A DNA stretch of 64,000 nt from Dyadobacter chenwenxiniae (GCF_022869785.1 NZ_CP094997.1:62001-126000); one strand, 5' to 3'; shown: positions 16,137 through 26,476, counted from the stretch's first letter. Notes: generated by a model not told the origin, from the sequence alone. Translations and numbers: made by a program.

Positions 16137-19100
16137 ATGAAAATACGTTTACTTCAGGCATTATTTGCCTTGTTGGTGGGATGCAGCATGTCTCTGCAAC
16201 TTTCCGCCCAATCTGCCGTCATTAGCGGTAAGGTAACCTCCCAGGCCGGGGAGGCTATTCCCGGTGTCAGCATTCTCATTAAAGGAACCAGTTCAGGAAC
16301 CACCACCGACGCGACCGGCGCTTACAGCCTTACTACTACTACTCGAAATGCGACACTGATTTTCTCTGCGATCGGCTTTCTGTCCGAGGAGATTACCGTG
16401 GGCAATCGGAGTGTGATTGATGTTTTTTTAAAAGAAGATAACAAGATGCTCAACGAAGTGATCGTAACCGCCCTGGGTATCAAGCGGGAAGAAAAATCGC
16501 TGGGTTATGCCGCGCAAACGATCAATGAAAATGCGGTAAAAGACGCAAAATCCAACAACTGGGTCAATACACTTTCGGGCAAAGTTGCAGGCCTTAACAT
16601 TCAGGGCGCTGGCGCAGGACCTATGGGTTCTGCGCGGATTACATTGCGGGGCGAGTCTTCGCTGAACCTGGATAACAACCAGGCGCTGATCGTCGTGGAT
16701 GGTGTGCCGGTGAGCAGCCGCATTACCGGAACGGGGTTTAACTCTCATCTTTCGGCAGACAGTCCGGTCGATTATGGTTCCAGCTTGTCGGACATTAACC
16801 CCGATGATATTGAGAAAGTGACGGTGTTAAAAGGTCCGGGCGCGACTGCATTATATGGAAGCAGGGCGGCAGGCGGGGCGATCATTATCACCACTAAATC
16901 GGGCGTTCGCCAGGATAAGGGAATCGGTGTAACAGTCAATTCCAATTTTAGTTTCGAGCGTATTAACCGTTACCCAGACTATCAGTTTGAATACGGCGAG
17001 GGAAGAAGCGGCGCTTATTTTTCCTACCTCGACAGCGAAGACGGCCCTAACACAGCCACTACCGTAGCAGCCGGAAGAGCCTGGGGACCTAAGTTCGACG
17101 GACAAATGTATTACCAGTTTAATCCTGACGCAGCAGACGGTCGGCCAACAGTACGCACACCCTGGGTTGCCAATAAAGATTACATTTCAGGCTTTTTCCA
17201 GACAGGAACCACATTCTCCAATAGCGTTTCCGTGGAAGGCGGAGGTGAAAATGGCTCGGCGCGTTTGTCGGTGACTCATTTGAAAAACAAATGGATCATT
17301 CCCAATACAGGTTTTGAGCGTTTGAATGCAGCCCTTTCCGTAAACCAGCGCGTTTCAAAAAGATTAAAAATCAACGGAAAAGCCAACTATACCAACAAGA
17401 AAAGCGACAACCTGCCACTCGCAGGTTACAACAACCAGTCGTTGATGTATTTTCTGATCCTGGGAACAACACCTAACATCAAGCCCGAGTGGTTTAAGCC
17501 TTACTGGGAGCCAGGACTGGAAAATGTGAAGCAAAGAGCGCCATTTAACCCAACGCCGGACAACCCTTATTTGGGCATGTACGAAATGCTCAACAAAATG
17601 AACAAGCACGGGTTTATCGGAAATGTATCCGCGAACTATGAAATTTCTCCGAAACTCGACGTGCTTGTACGTACCGGTTTGGATATGGCATTCGAATTCC
17701 GTTCGCAACAGCGCCCATTCAGCATGACACGCTTTCCGCGTGGGAGTTACAGGGAGCAGAATGTATTTACTTACGAGTCCAACACCGACTTTTTATTGAA
17801 CTACAAAGACAAGATCGCCAACCTGATCGATTTCACTGCCTCTGTCGGAGGAAACGCGATGCGCCAGTCTTACGATTTTGCAGGAATGTATGCCGATCAG
17901 CTTGCGCAGCCAGGCATTTACCAGATATCTAACAGCCTTGACCAGGCAGTAGCCGATCCTTTGAAAACCAAAAAGGCAATCAACAGTGTATATGCCGCCT
18001 CGCAGTTTTCGTGGGATGAAAAGATCTTCCTTGACGTAACCGGTCGTAACGACTGGTCGAGCACGCTGCCTTATGGCAACAATTCCTTCTTTTATCCTTC
18101 GTTAAGTTCCAGTTTCCTGCTGAACGAGCTTTTCACATTACCAAAGGCGATTTCCTTTGCCAAGTTCCGTGCATCGTGGGCACAGGTTGGTAATGATACC
18201 AGGCCTTACCAGACAGCCCGCTACTACGACCGGGTTTACGGGAACAGCTTTACCAATTCCAATACCCTTTTCAATGCAGATCTGAAACCGGAAATTACGG
18301 CCAGCTACGAGTTTGGGCTCGATGTTCGGTTGCTGCGAAATTTGGTTGGTTTGGACGTGGCTTATTATAATAACAACAGCCGCAACCAGATTCTGGCAAT
18401 TCCTTTGGACCCGGTTTCAGGATATAACAATGCATTGATCAATGCAGGTTTGATCAACAGCCGTGGGGTAGAGCTCAAACTGACAGGCAAGCCGGTGACG
18501 ACCAAAAATTTCAGCTGGAATACCACCTTACTCTGGTCAAGAAACCGCAGTTATGTACGCGAGCTGGCTTCGGGCATTACCAATCAGGTGATCTACGCGC
18601 ATAATACAAATGTGAGCATTGAAGCACGTGTAGGCGGGCTGATGGGCGATATGTACGGACGCGGGTTCCAGCGCGCTCCGGATGGTCAGATCATTTATTC
18701 TTCAGTGGGACTTCCGGCCGCACTCGACCCGACCAACAAGAAGTGGGGGAATGCGTTTGCAGACTGGAAAGCGAGCCTATCCAATGAATTTACGATCAGG
18801 AATGTGCGCGTAAGCTTGCTTTTGGACGGACAAAAAGGAGGCGAAATGTATTCGCAAACCAACCACAAGAACAATACTTTGGGCAAAACAAAGGTAACAT
18901 TGCCGGGCCGCGACGAAGGTATCATTGGCCAGGGTGTGGTTAAACAGCCGGATGGAAGCTTTACGCCGAACACCGTGAAAGTGCCGGCCAGCTCCTACTA
19001 TGACAACTACTATCAGATCGCGAATGCCGAGACCAACATTTTTGACGCTTCTTTTTTGAAAATCCGTGAATTGCGCATAGAGTTCAACCTGCCGCAGGCG

Positions 19101-19292
19101 GTGCTGTCCCGGATCGGAGTGCGCCAGACGAGCCTAGCCTTCTTTGGTAGAGACCTTTTCAATTTCACCAAATTTCCGGGATTTGACCCCGAAGGAGGAA
19201 ACCTGAACAATGGTACGCTCACGCCGGGTGTTGAGCTGGCGCAGTTCCCTTCCACCCGAACCATGGGAATGAACCTTACCCTGAAATTTTAA
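16137..19292 (+). CDS. SusC/RagA-family TonB-linked outer membrane protein (SusC1)
   Basis: A 1051-residue importer barrel. A signal peptide (ending LQLSAQS, ~25) is followed by a carboxypeptidase-regulatory-like beta-sandwich (~28-105: ISGKVTSQAGEAIPGVSILIK), a plug domain (LNEVIVTALGIKREEKSLG; ITLRGESSL; LIVVDGVPV; VTVLKGPGATALYGSRAAGG) and the 22-strand barrel, ending in an aromatic LTLKF. No STN domain, so it is not of the FecR-linked type. It pairs with the SusD 12 bases downstream and a GDPD/NPP enzyme. This suggests import of a phosphodiester or its product (inference). GC content is visibly high. Confidence 0.95.
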   Translation: MKIRLLQALFALLVGCSMSLQLSAQSAVISGKVTSQAGEAIPGVSILIKGTSSGTTTDATGAYSLTTTTRNATLIFSAIGFLSEEITVGNRSVIDVFLKEDNKMLNEVIVTALGIKREEKSLGYAAQTINENAVKDAKSNNWVNTLSGKVAGLNIQGAGAGPMGSARITLRGESSLNLDNNQALIVVDGVPVSSRITGTGFNSHLSADSPVDYGSSLSDINPDDIEKVTVLKGPGATALYGSRAAGGAIIITTKSGVRQDKGIGVTVNSNFSFERINRYPDYQFEYGEGRSGAYFSYLDSEDGPNTATTVAAGRAWGPKFDGQMYYQFNPDAADGRPTVRTPWVANKDYISGFFQTGTTFSNSVSVEGGGENGSARLSVTHLKNKWIIPNTGFERLNAALSVNQRVSKRLKINGKANYTNKKSDNLPLAGYNNQSLMYFLILGTTPNIKPEWFKPYWEPGLENVKQRAPFNPTPDNPYLGMYEMLNKMNKHGFIGNVSANYEISPKLDVLVRTGLDMAFEFRSQQRPFSMTRFPRGSYREQNVFTYESNTDFLLNYKDKIANLIDFTASVGGNAMRQSYDFAGMYADQLAQPGIYQISNSLDQAVADPLKTKKAINSVYAASQFSWDEKIFLDVTGRNDWSSTLPYGNNSFFYPSLSSSFLLNELFTLPKAISFAKFRASWAQVGNDTRPYQTARYYDRVYGNSFTNSNTLFNADLKPEITASYEFGLDVRLLRNLVGLDVAYYNNNSRNQILAIPLDPVSGYNNALINAGLINSRGVELKLTGKPVTTKNFSWNTTLLWSRNRSYVRELASGITNQVIYAHNTNVSIEARVGGLMGDMYGRGFQRAPDGQIIYSSVGLPAALDPTNKKWGNAFADWKASLSNEFTIRNVRVSLLLDGQKGGEMYSQTNHKNNTLGKTKVTLPGRDEGIIGQGVVKQPDGSFTPNTVKVPASSYYDNYYQIANAETNIFDASFLKIRELRIEFNLPQAVLSRIGVRQTSLAFFGRDLFNFTKFPGFDPEGGNLNNGTLTPGVELAQFPSTRTMGMNLTLKF

Positions 19293-19304
19293 TTCAAAGA
19301 AATC

Positions 19305-20783
19305 ATGTTTAGAAAAGCATATATCCCGTTTCTGCTGGTCCTGACTCTGCTGGTGTCGTGTACCAACAATTTTGAAGAGCTGAATACCGATCCTAACCGC
19401 CCGAAAGAGATCACACCGGGCGTAATGCTGGGCCAGCTGCAATACCAGATCGTGAACAGCACGGTGAATGCGAGCCGTAACTTTACGCACGAGCTGATGC
19501 AGGTGGACGCGCCGCGGGCAAGCGCGGGCGGCGGCGGGCTGCACCGTTACATTGTCAACCCGGGTGCGGGCGTGTGGAGTAACTTTTATACGTATCTCAA
19601 TGATATCGAGGATATTTACCTCATCGCCGACCGGCTTAATGAAAACAATTACAAAGCGATTTCGCTGATCTACAAAACGTGGGCTTACTCAATCCTAACG
19701 GACCTTTACGGCGATGTTCCTTATTCACAGGCGACCAAAGCAATCGAAGGAAACTTTAAACCTGGTTTTGACAAACAAAAGGACATTTACATTCAGCTTC
19801 TTAAAAACCTGGAAACCGCCAATTCACTGCTGGACGATAAAAAAGCGCTCACTTACGGCGGCGATATGCTTTACAATTCCAATGCATTGTCGGGTTCCAC
19901 AAATCCGGGCATCCAGAAATGGAAAAAGTTTTGTAACTCTTTGCGTTTGAGATTACTGCTGCGTATTTCAAAAAGAGAAGGAGAAGTGAATGTGAAAGAG
20001 CAGATCACCGCTATCCTGGCCAACCCGGCTGCCAATCCGGTTTTTACCACCAATGCAGACGAAGCAATTTTCCGATATCCGGGCACATTTCCGTTTTTCA
20101 ATCCATTTTATAATGCCCGTCAGGTCGACTGGCGCGATGGAAATTACTACACCAAGTTTTTCATGGACCGTATGAATGAGCTGGCAGACCCCCGCCGCGC
20201 GGCCTGGGCTACGCAGGTGAAATCCGGGAATGATAATATTTTCCGTGGCATCGAAAGCGGCTATCCGACCACCACGGAATATGCAGTAGGAAGCAATTCC
20301 AGCTACGCCGATGCATTGAAGACCCTGCCGCAGCTGGGCGTTATGATGACACTCGCAGAAGTCGAATTCATCAAAGCCGAGCTTGCATTGAAAGGCTATA
20401 CGACGGGGTCTACTGCCGAAAAGCATTATGAATCGGGCATTGCGGCTTCCATAGCGCAGTGGGGCGCGACCCTGCCGGAAGGGTTTGTAAAGCAGCAAGG
20501 CATTGCCTACGACGCCAAAGCCTCAGCCGAGAAACAATTGGAGCAGATCATGCTTCAGAAGTACTACGCCTACTTTTTCGTAGATTATCAATCGTGGTTT
20601 GAAAAACGCAGGACTGGCTATCCGGTGCTGCCGCGCGGCGCGGGCATTCCAGCCGAAAACACATTCCCTTCCCGCGTGCCTTATCCTACATACCTGCAAT
20701 CGCTGAACCCGGAAGCACTGGCCGGCGCGGTTGCTTCCATGGGCGGGGATGACAGCAACATTAAAGTTTGGTGGGATAAATAG
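19305..20783 (+). CDS. SusD-like surface lipoprotein (SusD1; SusD-like_2 type)
   Basis: A 492-residue lipoprotein with lipobox LLVSC near residue 19. The opening FEELNTDPNRPKEITPGVML is the Asn-x-Asp-Pro-Asn signature of the SusD-like_2 subgroup. TPR-like helices follow (YKAISLIYKTWAYSILTDLYGDVPYSQ; LQKYYAYFFVDYQSWFEKRRTGYP). Ligand capture on the cell surface and lid function over SusC are known for the family. The gap to susC1 is 12 bases and to the phosphodiesterase gene 24 bases, so these three genes form one operon. Ligand not visible from sequence. Confidence 0.93.
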   Translation: MFRKAYIPFLLVLTLLVSCTNNFEELNTDPNRPKEITPGVMLGQLQYQIVNSTVNASRNFTHELMQVDAPRASAGGGGLHRYIVNPGAGVWSNFYTYLNDIEDIYLIADRLNENNYKAISLIYKTWAYSILTDLYGDVPYSQATKAIEGNFKPGFDKQKDIYIQLLKNLETANSLLDDKKALTYGGDMLYNSNALSGSTNPGIQKWKKFCNSLRLRLLLRISKREGEVNVKEQITAILANPAANPVFTTNADEAIFRYPGTFPFFNPFYNARQVDWRDGNYYTKFFMDRMNELADPRRAAWATQVKSGNDNIFRGIESGYPTTTEYAVGSNSSYADALKTLPQLGVMMTLAEVEFIKAELALKGYTTGSTAEKHYESGIAASIAQWGATLPEGFVKQQGIAYDAKASAEKQLEQIMLQKYYAYFFVDYQSWFEKRRTGYPVLPRGAGIPAENTFPSRVPYPTYLQSLNPEALAGAVASMGGDDSNIKVWWDK

Positions 20784-20807
20784 ATTTTTTCTTTTTGATT
20801 TATTGAA

Positions 20808-23168
20808 ATGATATTACAAACAAAAATCGCACTCCGGGCGGTCCTTTTGATATGGACTGCCCTGGCTGCAAGTACGGGTTTCGCACAGAAACCGAAGATC
20901 GAAATGCCCGAGCGAGGCTTGTGCGCGCACCGTGGCTGTATGGACACGCATCCTGAAAACACATTGCCCGCATTTAAAGAGGCGGTTCGCCTTGGCGCGC
21001 AAATGATCGAGTTTGACATTCAGCTCACCAAAGACGGCGAGATGGTGATCATGCACGATGACGGCGTAGACCGCACCACCAATGGAAGCGGCAAAGTGTC
21101 CGACCTGACCTTCGCGCAGATCCGCGCACTGGACGCGGGAATCAAAAAGTCAGCAAAATTCAAGGGAACGCAAGTGCCGACGTTTGAAGAAACACTGGCA
21201 ATGATGCCTGAAAATGTATGGCTGAACTGCCATTTGAAAGGCGATGAAGAAGTGGGTGCCAAATCGGCTGCCTTGCTTGCGAAAAGTAACCGGCTGCACC
21301 AGGCGTTTCTGACGTGCTCGGAAAAAGCGGCTAGTGCTGCCAGACAAACCGTGCCCGAGATCCTGATCTGCAACGGAGAGAACAGCTACCGGAAGAATAC
21401 GCCGAAATACGTGCAGGCAACAATCGGTAACAAAGCCAACTTTATTCAGCTGCTGCGTCACGAACCGGGAGAGGATAGAACCGCTTCGATGAAGTTATTG
21501 AAGGATAACAAAATCAAAATCAACTATTTCTATGCAAAAACACCCGGCGAGCTGGAAAAACTTTATGCCGAAGGTGTTGATTTTGTGCTGGTCAACAATG
21601 TAGCTGATTTTCTTCCGGCAGCTAAAAAAGCAGGCATTGAGCCGGTTGTTCCAACTTATTCAAAGGCAAAAAATCCGGCACAAAAACAGGCCGGGGCCAA
21701 TGCTGCAAATGAAAGAAATAAAACGCTGATCGTCTTTTTCGACGGCCTCCGACCGGATTACATTACAGCTGAACAAATGCCGAACCTCTTCGCATTTTCA
21801 CAAAAAGCATCTCATGGAAAGCAGCACCATAGCGTATTCCCGACCGTGACGCGGGTAAACTCATCTTCTTATGCAACCGGCTCTTACCCCGGCACGCACG
21901 GGCTACTGGGTAACTCCATTTATTTTCCCAAAGTAAGCCCCAACAAAGCGATCGGGACTACTTACGAGGACCTGATCAAAGTACAGGAATCGGAATCGGG
22001 CAAGCTGCTCACGGGCATCTCCCTCGGTGAAGCTTTGGAAAATGCCGGCGAGAAAATGATGGTTTTCAGCTCGGGGACAACCGGACAGGCTTTTTTGCAA
22101 AATCATAAAATTGGCAAAGGCGCGATCATTAACCACGAGCTGATATTGCCTGAATCATTCAAAGAGCAGGTTTTCTCGGAAATCGGCCCGATGCCCAAAG
22201 GTACCGGCGACGTATTTATCAAACACAAATGGGTAACCGACGCATTGCTGCATTATGGCCTGAAAAACGATGGGCCGCTGGTGAGCGCGATCTGGATGTC
22301 GGACCCCGACGGCGCGGCGCACCGCTACGGAATCGGTTCGGACCAGGCTGTGGCGGCCATTAAATATGTGGACGCGCAATTCGGCCGGATCCTCGATTCA
22401 CTTTCTTCCAGAGGTTTGCGAGAAAAATACAACATTCTGATCTCAACGGACCACGGTTTTGTAACCCACACCGGCAAGCAAAATTTGAGTGATTTGCTGA
22501 TATCGGAAGGTCTGAAAAAGGACAAAGAATCCGACGACGTGGTGATTGCGGAAGGTGCGATTTACGTCAAAAACCATGATCAAACCGTGATCAGAAAGAT
22601 CGTAGAGACTTTGCACAAAACTGACTGGATTGGCGCTGTTTTTACAAAACCTAAAAAGAAGGGCAATATGACGGGCTCAGTAAAAGGCACATTGTCTTTT
22701 GACGCGATCCACTACAACCACCCGACCCGCGCAGGTGACATCCTCGTTGCCCCGAATTGGAATGACGATAAGAATGATAAGGGTTATGCGGGTACTGATT
22801 TATCGGGCGGAGTAGCCGGACACGGAGGTTCAAGTCCGTATGAAATCAACATTGCATTATTCACCGACGGCCCCGATTTCAGGGATGCGGTCAAAAGCGA
22901 GCTGCCTACCTCCAATGTGGACATTGCACCGACAGTACTCGCGCTTTACAGCTTGCCGATACCTTCGCAAATGGATGGCCGCGCGCTCTCGGAATTCATA
23001 GACGATCAGAAATCCCCCTCCGAAAAGTCCGGGAAAGTGACAATAGAGACCAAAGCCAGCTACCCCTGGGGCACATATAATCTGAGTCTTGAATTGTCGG
23101 TTTTGGGAAAATACAAATATGTCAACTTTACCAAAACAGACCGGGTGAAGACAAGTGCTTCGAAATAG
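20808..23168 (+). CDS. Bifunctional glycerophosphodiester phosphodiesterase / NPP-type phosphodiesterase
   Basis: A 786-residue exported protein with two catalytic domains. After the signal peptide (~1-26), residues ~37-275 are a GDPD barrel: CAHRG (His41-Arg42), HPENTLPAF (Glu50-Asn51), IEFDIQLTKDG (Glu68, Asp70) and IMHDDGVDRTTNG (His83). A Lys/Ala-rich linker (~283-303) leads to a nucleotide pyrophosphatase/phosphodiesterase domain (~305-760): IVFFDGLRPDYI (Asp312), FPTVTRVNSSSYATG with likely nucleophile Thr348, WMSDPDGAAHRYG, STDHGF and GVAGHGGSSPYE. Complete motifs in both halves predict that it can cleave glycerophosphodiesters and a second phosphodiester or pyrophosphate. Last gene of the susC1D1 operon; location periplasmic or surface. 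Confidence 0.9.
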   Translation: MILQTKIALRAVLLIWTALAASTGFAQKPKIEMPERGLCAHRGCMDTHPENTLPAFKEAVRLGAQMIEFDIQLTKDGEMVIMHDDGVDRTTNGSGKVSDLTFAQIRALDAGIKKSAKFKGTQVPTFEETLAMMPENVWLNCHLKGDEEVGAKSAALLAKSNRLHQAFLTCSEKAASAARQTVPEILICNGENSYRKNTPKYVQATIGNKANFIQLLRHEPGEDRTASMKLLKDNKIKINYFYAKTPGELEKLYAEGVDFVLVNNVADFLPAAKKAGIEPVVPTYSKAKNPAQKQAGANAANERNKTLIVFFDGLRPDYITAEQMPNLFAFSQKASHGKQHHSVFPTVTRVNSSSYATGSYPGTHGLLGNSIYFPKVSPNKAIGTTYEDLIKVQESESGKLLTGISLGEALENAGEKMMVFSSGTTGQAFLQNHKIGKGAIINHELILPESFKEQVFSEIGPMPKGTGDVFIKHKWVTDALLHYGLKNDGPLVSAIWMSDPDGAAHRYGIGSDQAVAAIKYVDAQFGRILDSLSSRGLREKYNILISTDHGFVTHTGKQNLSDLLISEGLKKDKESDDVVIAEGAIYVKNHDQTVIRKIVETLHKTDWIGAVFTKPKKKGNMTGSVKGTLSFDAIHYNHPTRAGDILVAPNWNDDKNDKGYAGTDLSGGVAGHGGSSPYEINIALFTDGPDFRDAVKSELPTSNVDIAPTVLALYSLPIPSQMDGRALSEFIDDQKSPSEKSGKVTIETKASYPWGTYNLSLELSVLGKYKYVNFTKTDRVKTSASK

Positions 23169-23276
23169 GGCCGGCCAGCCCTGCCGATCCGGTTGAGTAA
23201 TTGCTGATCGCAGCGTTGAGAGAAAAAGGGTTTCCGCAATAGCTAATTAAGCTTAGTGAATTTCTGCAATTTTTTG

Positions 23277-23332
23277 TTAATACAAGCTTAACGCCTGTAA
23301 ACCTGGATTTTGTTGCCTACGGGCTACTTTTG
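23277..23332 (+). promoter_or_regulatory. Candidate promoter of susC2 with 11-bp direct repeats
   Basis: TTAAT (23277) and TTAAC (23288) start 11 bases apart and a weaker TAAAC (23298) follows. TACTTTTG (23325-23332) fits TAnnTTTG. The TTAAC unit starts 37 bases before the box, the same distance as GTAAT before the susC1 box; the weaker unit is 27 bases before it. Confidence 0.4.
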
Positions 23333-23389
23333 GGGTTTAATAATTAAAAAAATGACTGAGGAATTTCGGTCATGCAACATTAAAAGTCT

Positions 23390-26300
23390 ATGAATTCAAA
23401 ATTACATCTATCAAAGCTCATTTGTGCCTCCGCATGCCTGATATCCTGGGCTGGATTATGTGTTGTCCCGTCCCAAGCGTTCGCTAAATACGCTGGTATG
23501 GAGGTGTCTTTGAATATAAAAGACCCTGATTTTAACGATGTGCCTGTTGCCCAATCCATCTCGGGTAAGGTTACAGATGGAACGGGAGCGCCGCTACCTG
23601 GTGCGACGGTTGTTGTAAAAGGAACAACAAAAGGCACCACAACAGATACTGACGGGAAATTTGTTATTGATGCAGATGCCAATGCGACGCTTGAGATTTC
23701 TTTTATTGGATATGCTTCGAAGGAAGTTCCGGTAAATGGGCAATCATCCATAGTGATCCAGTTAGACCAGGATCTTTCGCAATTGAATGAAGTGGTTGTA
23801 GTTGGTTACGGTACCCAAAAAAGGTCAGACATTACGGGTGCCATTTCTTCTATTAGTAGTGAAAGTTTTAACAGGGGCGTTGTAACGAACCCAGGGGAGC
23901 TTTTGCAGGGAAAATTGGCCGGTGTTTCCATTGCCGCAAATAGTGGTGAACCTGGGGCTGCGCAAGATATCATTATCAGGGGTATCGGCAGTTTGCGTTC
24001 CGGAACACAGCCGCTTTACGTGGTCGATGGATTTTTGTTAGATAACTCCTCTACCGGTGTTCCCACCAATCCGCTGAACTTTATCAACCCTAACGATATC
24101 GAAAGTATCGATGTGCTGAAAGATGCCAGTGCGACATCGGTTTATGGATCCAGAGCAGCAAATGGGGTTGTAGTGATTACCACAAAAAAAGGAAAGGGAA
24201 AACCGCAGATTAATTTTGCAGCATCCACCGCTGTGTCATCTATGGCCAATCCAATGGATGTATTTAGTGCGGACGATTTTCGCAGGCAAGTGACGGCTGT
24301 GGGGGGGACTTTGCAAGACTTCGGTGCAAACACAAATTGGCAGGATGCATTGACCCAAAGGGGTGTATCCAACACGCTCAATTTGTCTATGAGCGGAGCC
24401 AGCACTGAGAATTTTTCCTACTTCGCATCAGTAGGCTATCAGGATCAGGAAGGAATTTTGAAGAATAGCAGACTGAAACGTTATTCAGGCAAGCTGAATA
24501 TGAATCAAAAGGCATTCAACGGCAGGTTGAACATCGATTATAACCTTACGGCTTCCCATACAGAGAACCTGCGCCCGGACATCATATCGACCATGAGCGA
24601 TATGCTTAGTTTAAACCCGACGATTGCTCCATACACAGATGGTCAGCCTACGCTACTAAACACAAACGCTTTAAATCCACTGGCCAGGTATAATTTATTT
24701 AGTGACAAGGCCATCAATAACCGTATTTTGGCAAACATTTCACCATCCATTGAAATATTTGACGGCCTTACTTATAAGTTGAACTTCGGTATTGATTATT
24801 CCGCAACGAATAGGAACCAGCAGTATAAACCTTTTACGGCAGTTATTAATGAATCCGATATTGCTAACGGGGTATTGGATAATGGCATAAGCGCGAATAC
24901 CAATCAACTTGTTGAAAATACGCTTACCTACAATTGGAACCAGGATGTTCACAATGTGACCGTGTTGGCAGGACATTCTTTCCAAAAGTTTTTGGATGAA
25001 ACCCGAATCACGACTTACCGCGGTTTTGCAAATAACAATATTGAACCTATTTATCAGGACCATACCAGTACAACTCAGTTTCCTACTGCGGTAAATGCGG
25101 AAGCCCTTAAAAACGAGCTGCAGTCTTTCTTTGGAAGAGTGAACTACGTGTATGACAATAAGTACATGTTTACCGGTACGTTTCGTGCCGATGGATCTTC
25201 CAAGTTTGGAGAGAATAATAAGTACGGCTATTTCCCTTCGTTTGCATTGGGCTGGAACATTAGCAATGAAGATTTTATGGACAAATCGTTTTTCAACAAC
25301 TTGAAGTTACGGGCAAGTTGGGGCCGGACAGGTAACCAGGAAATTCCATCCAAGATCACAAAAGCCAGTTATTTGGAGCAGCGACTACAAACAGGCGCCG
25401 GAAGTGTCAGCACATATCCAGTTGATACAGATGCCACTGCATTGGAAGGTTATCCATACGGGATTATTTATACAAGATTGGCAAACCCTGATTTACAATG
25501 GGAAGTATCAACACAATTTGATTTGGGACTTGATTTTGCATTCTTTAAATCCCGCGTGAGTGGTACATTGGATTATTTCAACAAAAAATCTTCCAACATA
25601 CTTTTAGAAGTTGTTCCTTCCGATCCTGTTGAGCCGACCTCTACGTACTGGAACAATATTCCGAACATGATTATCCAGAACAATGGTGTTGAATTGACGC
25701 TGAATTACAGTAGCGACGCAAAACGTGACTTCTCGTATAGTATCGGAGGTAACCTGACCTACATTCAAAACAAAGTAAAAAATTCCCCTTATTCCGTCCT
25801 GGCAACCGGGGCAGCTCAGGGTTCCGGCCAATCTGGCGCGACCATTAATGGCTATATCAACAATGAGTCGTTAGGAGCATTTTACATGTATCAGTTCGAT
25901 GGAATTAATCCTGACAATGGCCAGAACTTATTCAGAGACACCAATGGAGATGGTCAGGTATTGGACAATGACCGCCTTGTAGTGGGCAGCGCCATTCCTA
26001 AAATTATCTACGGATATAATTTGAACTTGAAATACAAAGCATTTGACCTGGGTTTGAATTTCAACGGCGTGACAGGAAACAAGATTTTCAATCATACCAC
26101 CATGACCCTGTTCAACAGGTCGCAATTGGCGAAGTCGAATAACACAACGGATTTTGCGGTGGAGTATCCTAATGAGGCGTTGACTAATGCCAATATCGTT
26201 TCGACACGCTATTTGGAGAATGGTTCTTTTCTGAGATTGAATAATGCTACACTGGCCTACAACTTACCCTTAGCCGGGAGCAAATTGGGGGACGTTTTTA

Positions 26301-26476
26301 ATCGTATCAGTGTAAACTTGACGGGTCAAAACCTGTTTGTGATTACAGATTATTCAGGATTTGACCCGGAAGTTAATACGGGATCGGCTTCTGGTGGTAT
26401 CCAAACCTTTGGCATTGACCGGTTTACGTATCCTAGGGCCAGAACATTCCTGCTAGGTCTTAACGTAACATTCTAA
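23390..26476 (+). CDS. SusC/RagA-family TonB-linked outer membrane protein (SusC2)
   Basis: A 1028-residue importer barrel. The N-terminal hydrophobic region (~8-35) is followed by a carboxypeptidase-regulatory-like domain (ISGKVTDGTGAPLPGATVVVK, ~56-130), a TonB box/plug start (LNEVVVVGYGTQKRSDITG) and plug motifs (IIIRGIGSLRSG; LYVVDGFLL; IDVLKDASATSVYGSRAANG), then the barrel ending FLLGLNVTF. Its coding sequence is plainly more AT-rich than susC1D1 and the phosphodiesterase gene, which hints at a different origin. Its SusD starts 42 bases downstream. Confidence 0.95.
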   Translation: MNSKLHLSKLICASACLISWAGLCVVPSQAFAKYAGMEVSLNIKDPDFNDVPVAQSISGKVTDGTGAPLPGATVVVKGTTKGTTTDTDGKFVIDADANATLEISFIGYASKEVPVNGQSSIVIQLDQDLSQLNEVVVVGYGTQKRSDITGAISSISSESFNRGVVTNPGELLQGKLAGVSIAANSGEPGAAQDIIIRGIGSLRSGTQPLYVVDGFLLDNSSTGVPTNPLNFINPNDIESIDVLKDASATSVYGSRAANGVVVITTKKGKGKPQINFAASTAVSSMANPMDVFSADDFRRQVTAVGGTLQDFGANTNWQDALTQRGVSNTLNLSMSGASTENFSYFASVGYQDQEGILKNSRLKRYSGKLNMNQKAFNGRLNIDYNLTASHTENLRPDIISTMSDMLSLNPTIAPYTDGQPTLLNTNALNPLARYNLFSDKAINNRILANISPSIEIFDGLTYKLNFGIDYSATNRNQQYKPFTAVINESDIANGVLDNGISANTNQLVENTLTYNWNQDVHNVTVLAGHSFQKFLDETRITTYRGFANNNIEPIYQDHTSTTQFPTAVNAEALKNELQSFFGRVNYVYDNKYMFTGTFRADGSSKFGENNKYGYFPSFALGWNISNEDFMDKSFFNNLKLRASWGRTGNQEIPSKITKASYLEQRLQTGAGSVSTYPVDTDATALEGYPYGIIYTRLANPDLQWEVSTQFDLGLDFAFFKSRVSGTLDYFNKKSSNILLEVVPSDPVEPTSTYWNNIPNMIIQNNGVELTLNYSSDAKRDFSYSIGGNLTYIQNKVKNSPYSVLATGAAQGSGQSGATINGYINNESLGAFYMYQFDGINPDNGQNLFRDTNGDGQVLDNDRLVVGSAIPKIIYGYNLNLKYKAFDLGLNFNGVTGNKIFNHTTMTLFNRSQLAKSNNTTDFAVEYPNEALTNANIVSTRYLENGSFLRLNNATLAYNLPLAGSKLGDVFNRISVNLTGQNLFVITDYSGFDPEVNTGSASGGIQTFGIDRFTYPRARTFLLGLNVTF

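Noticed and set aside
19968..20498. 176-codon frame antisense to susD1
   Set aside because: Composition expected from the antisense of a GC-rich gene; no domain.
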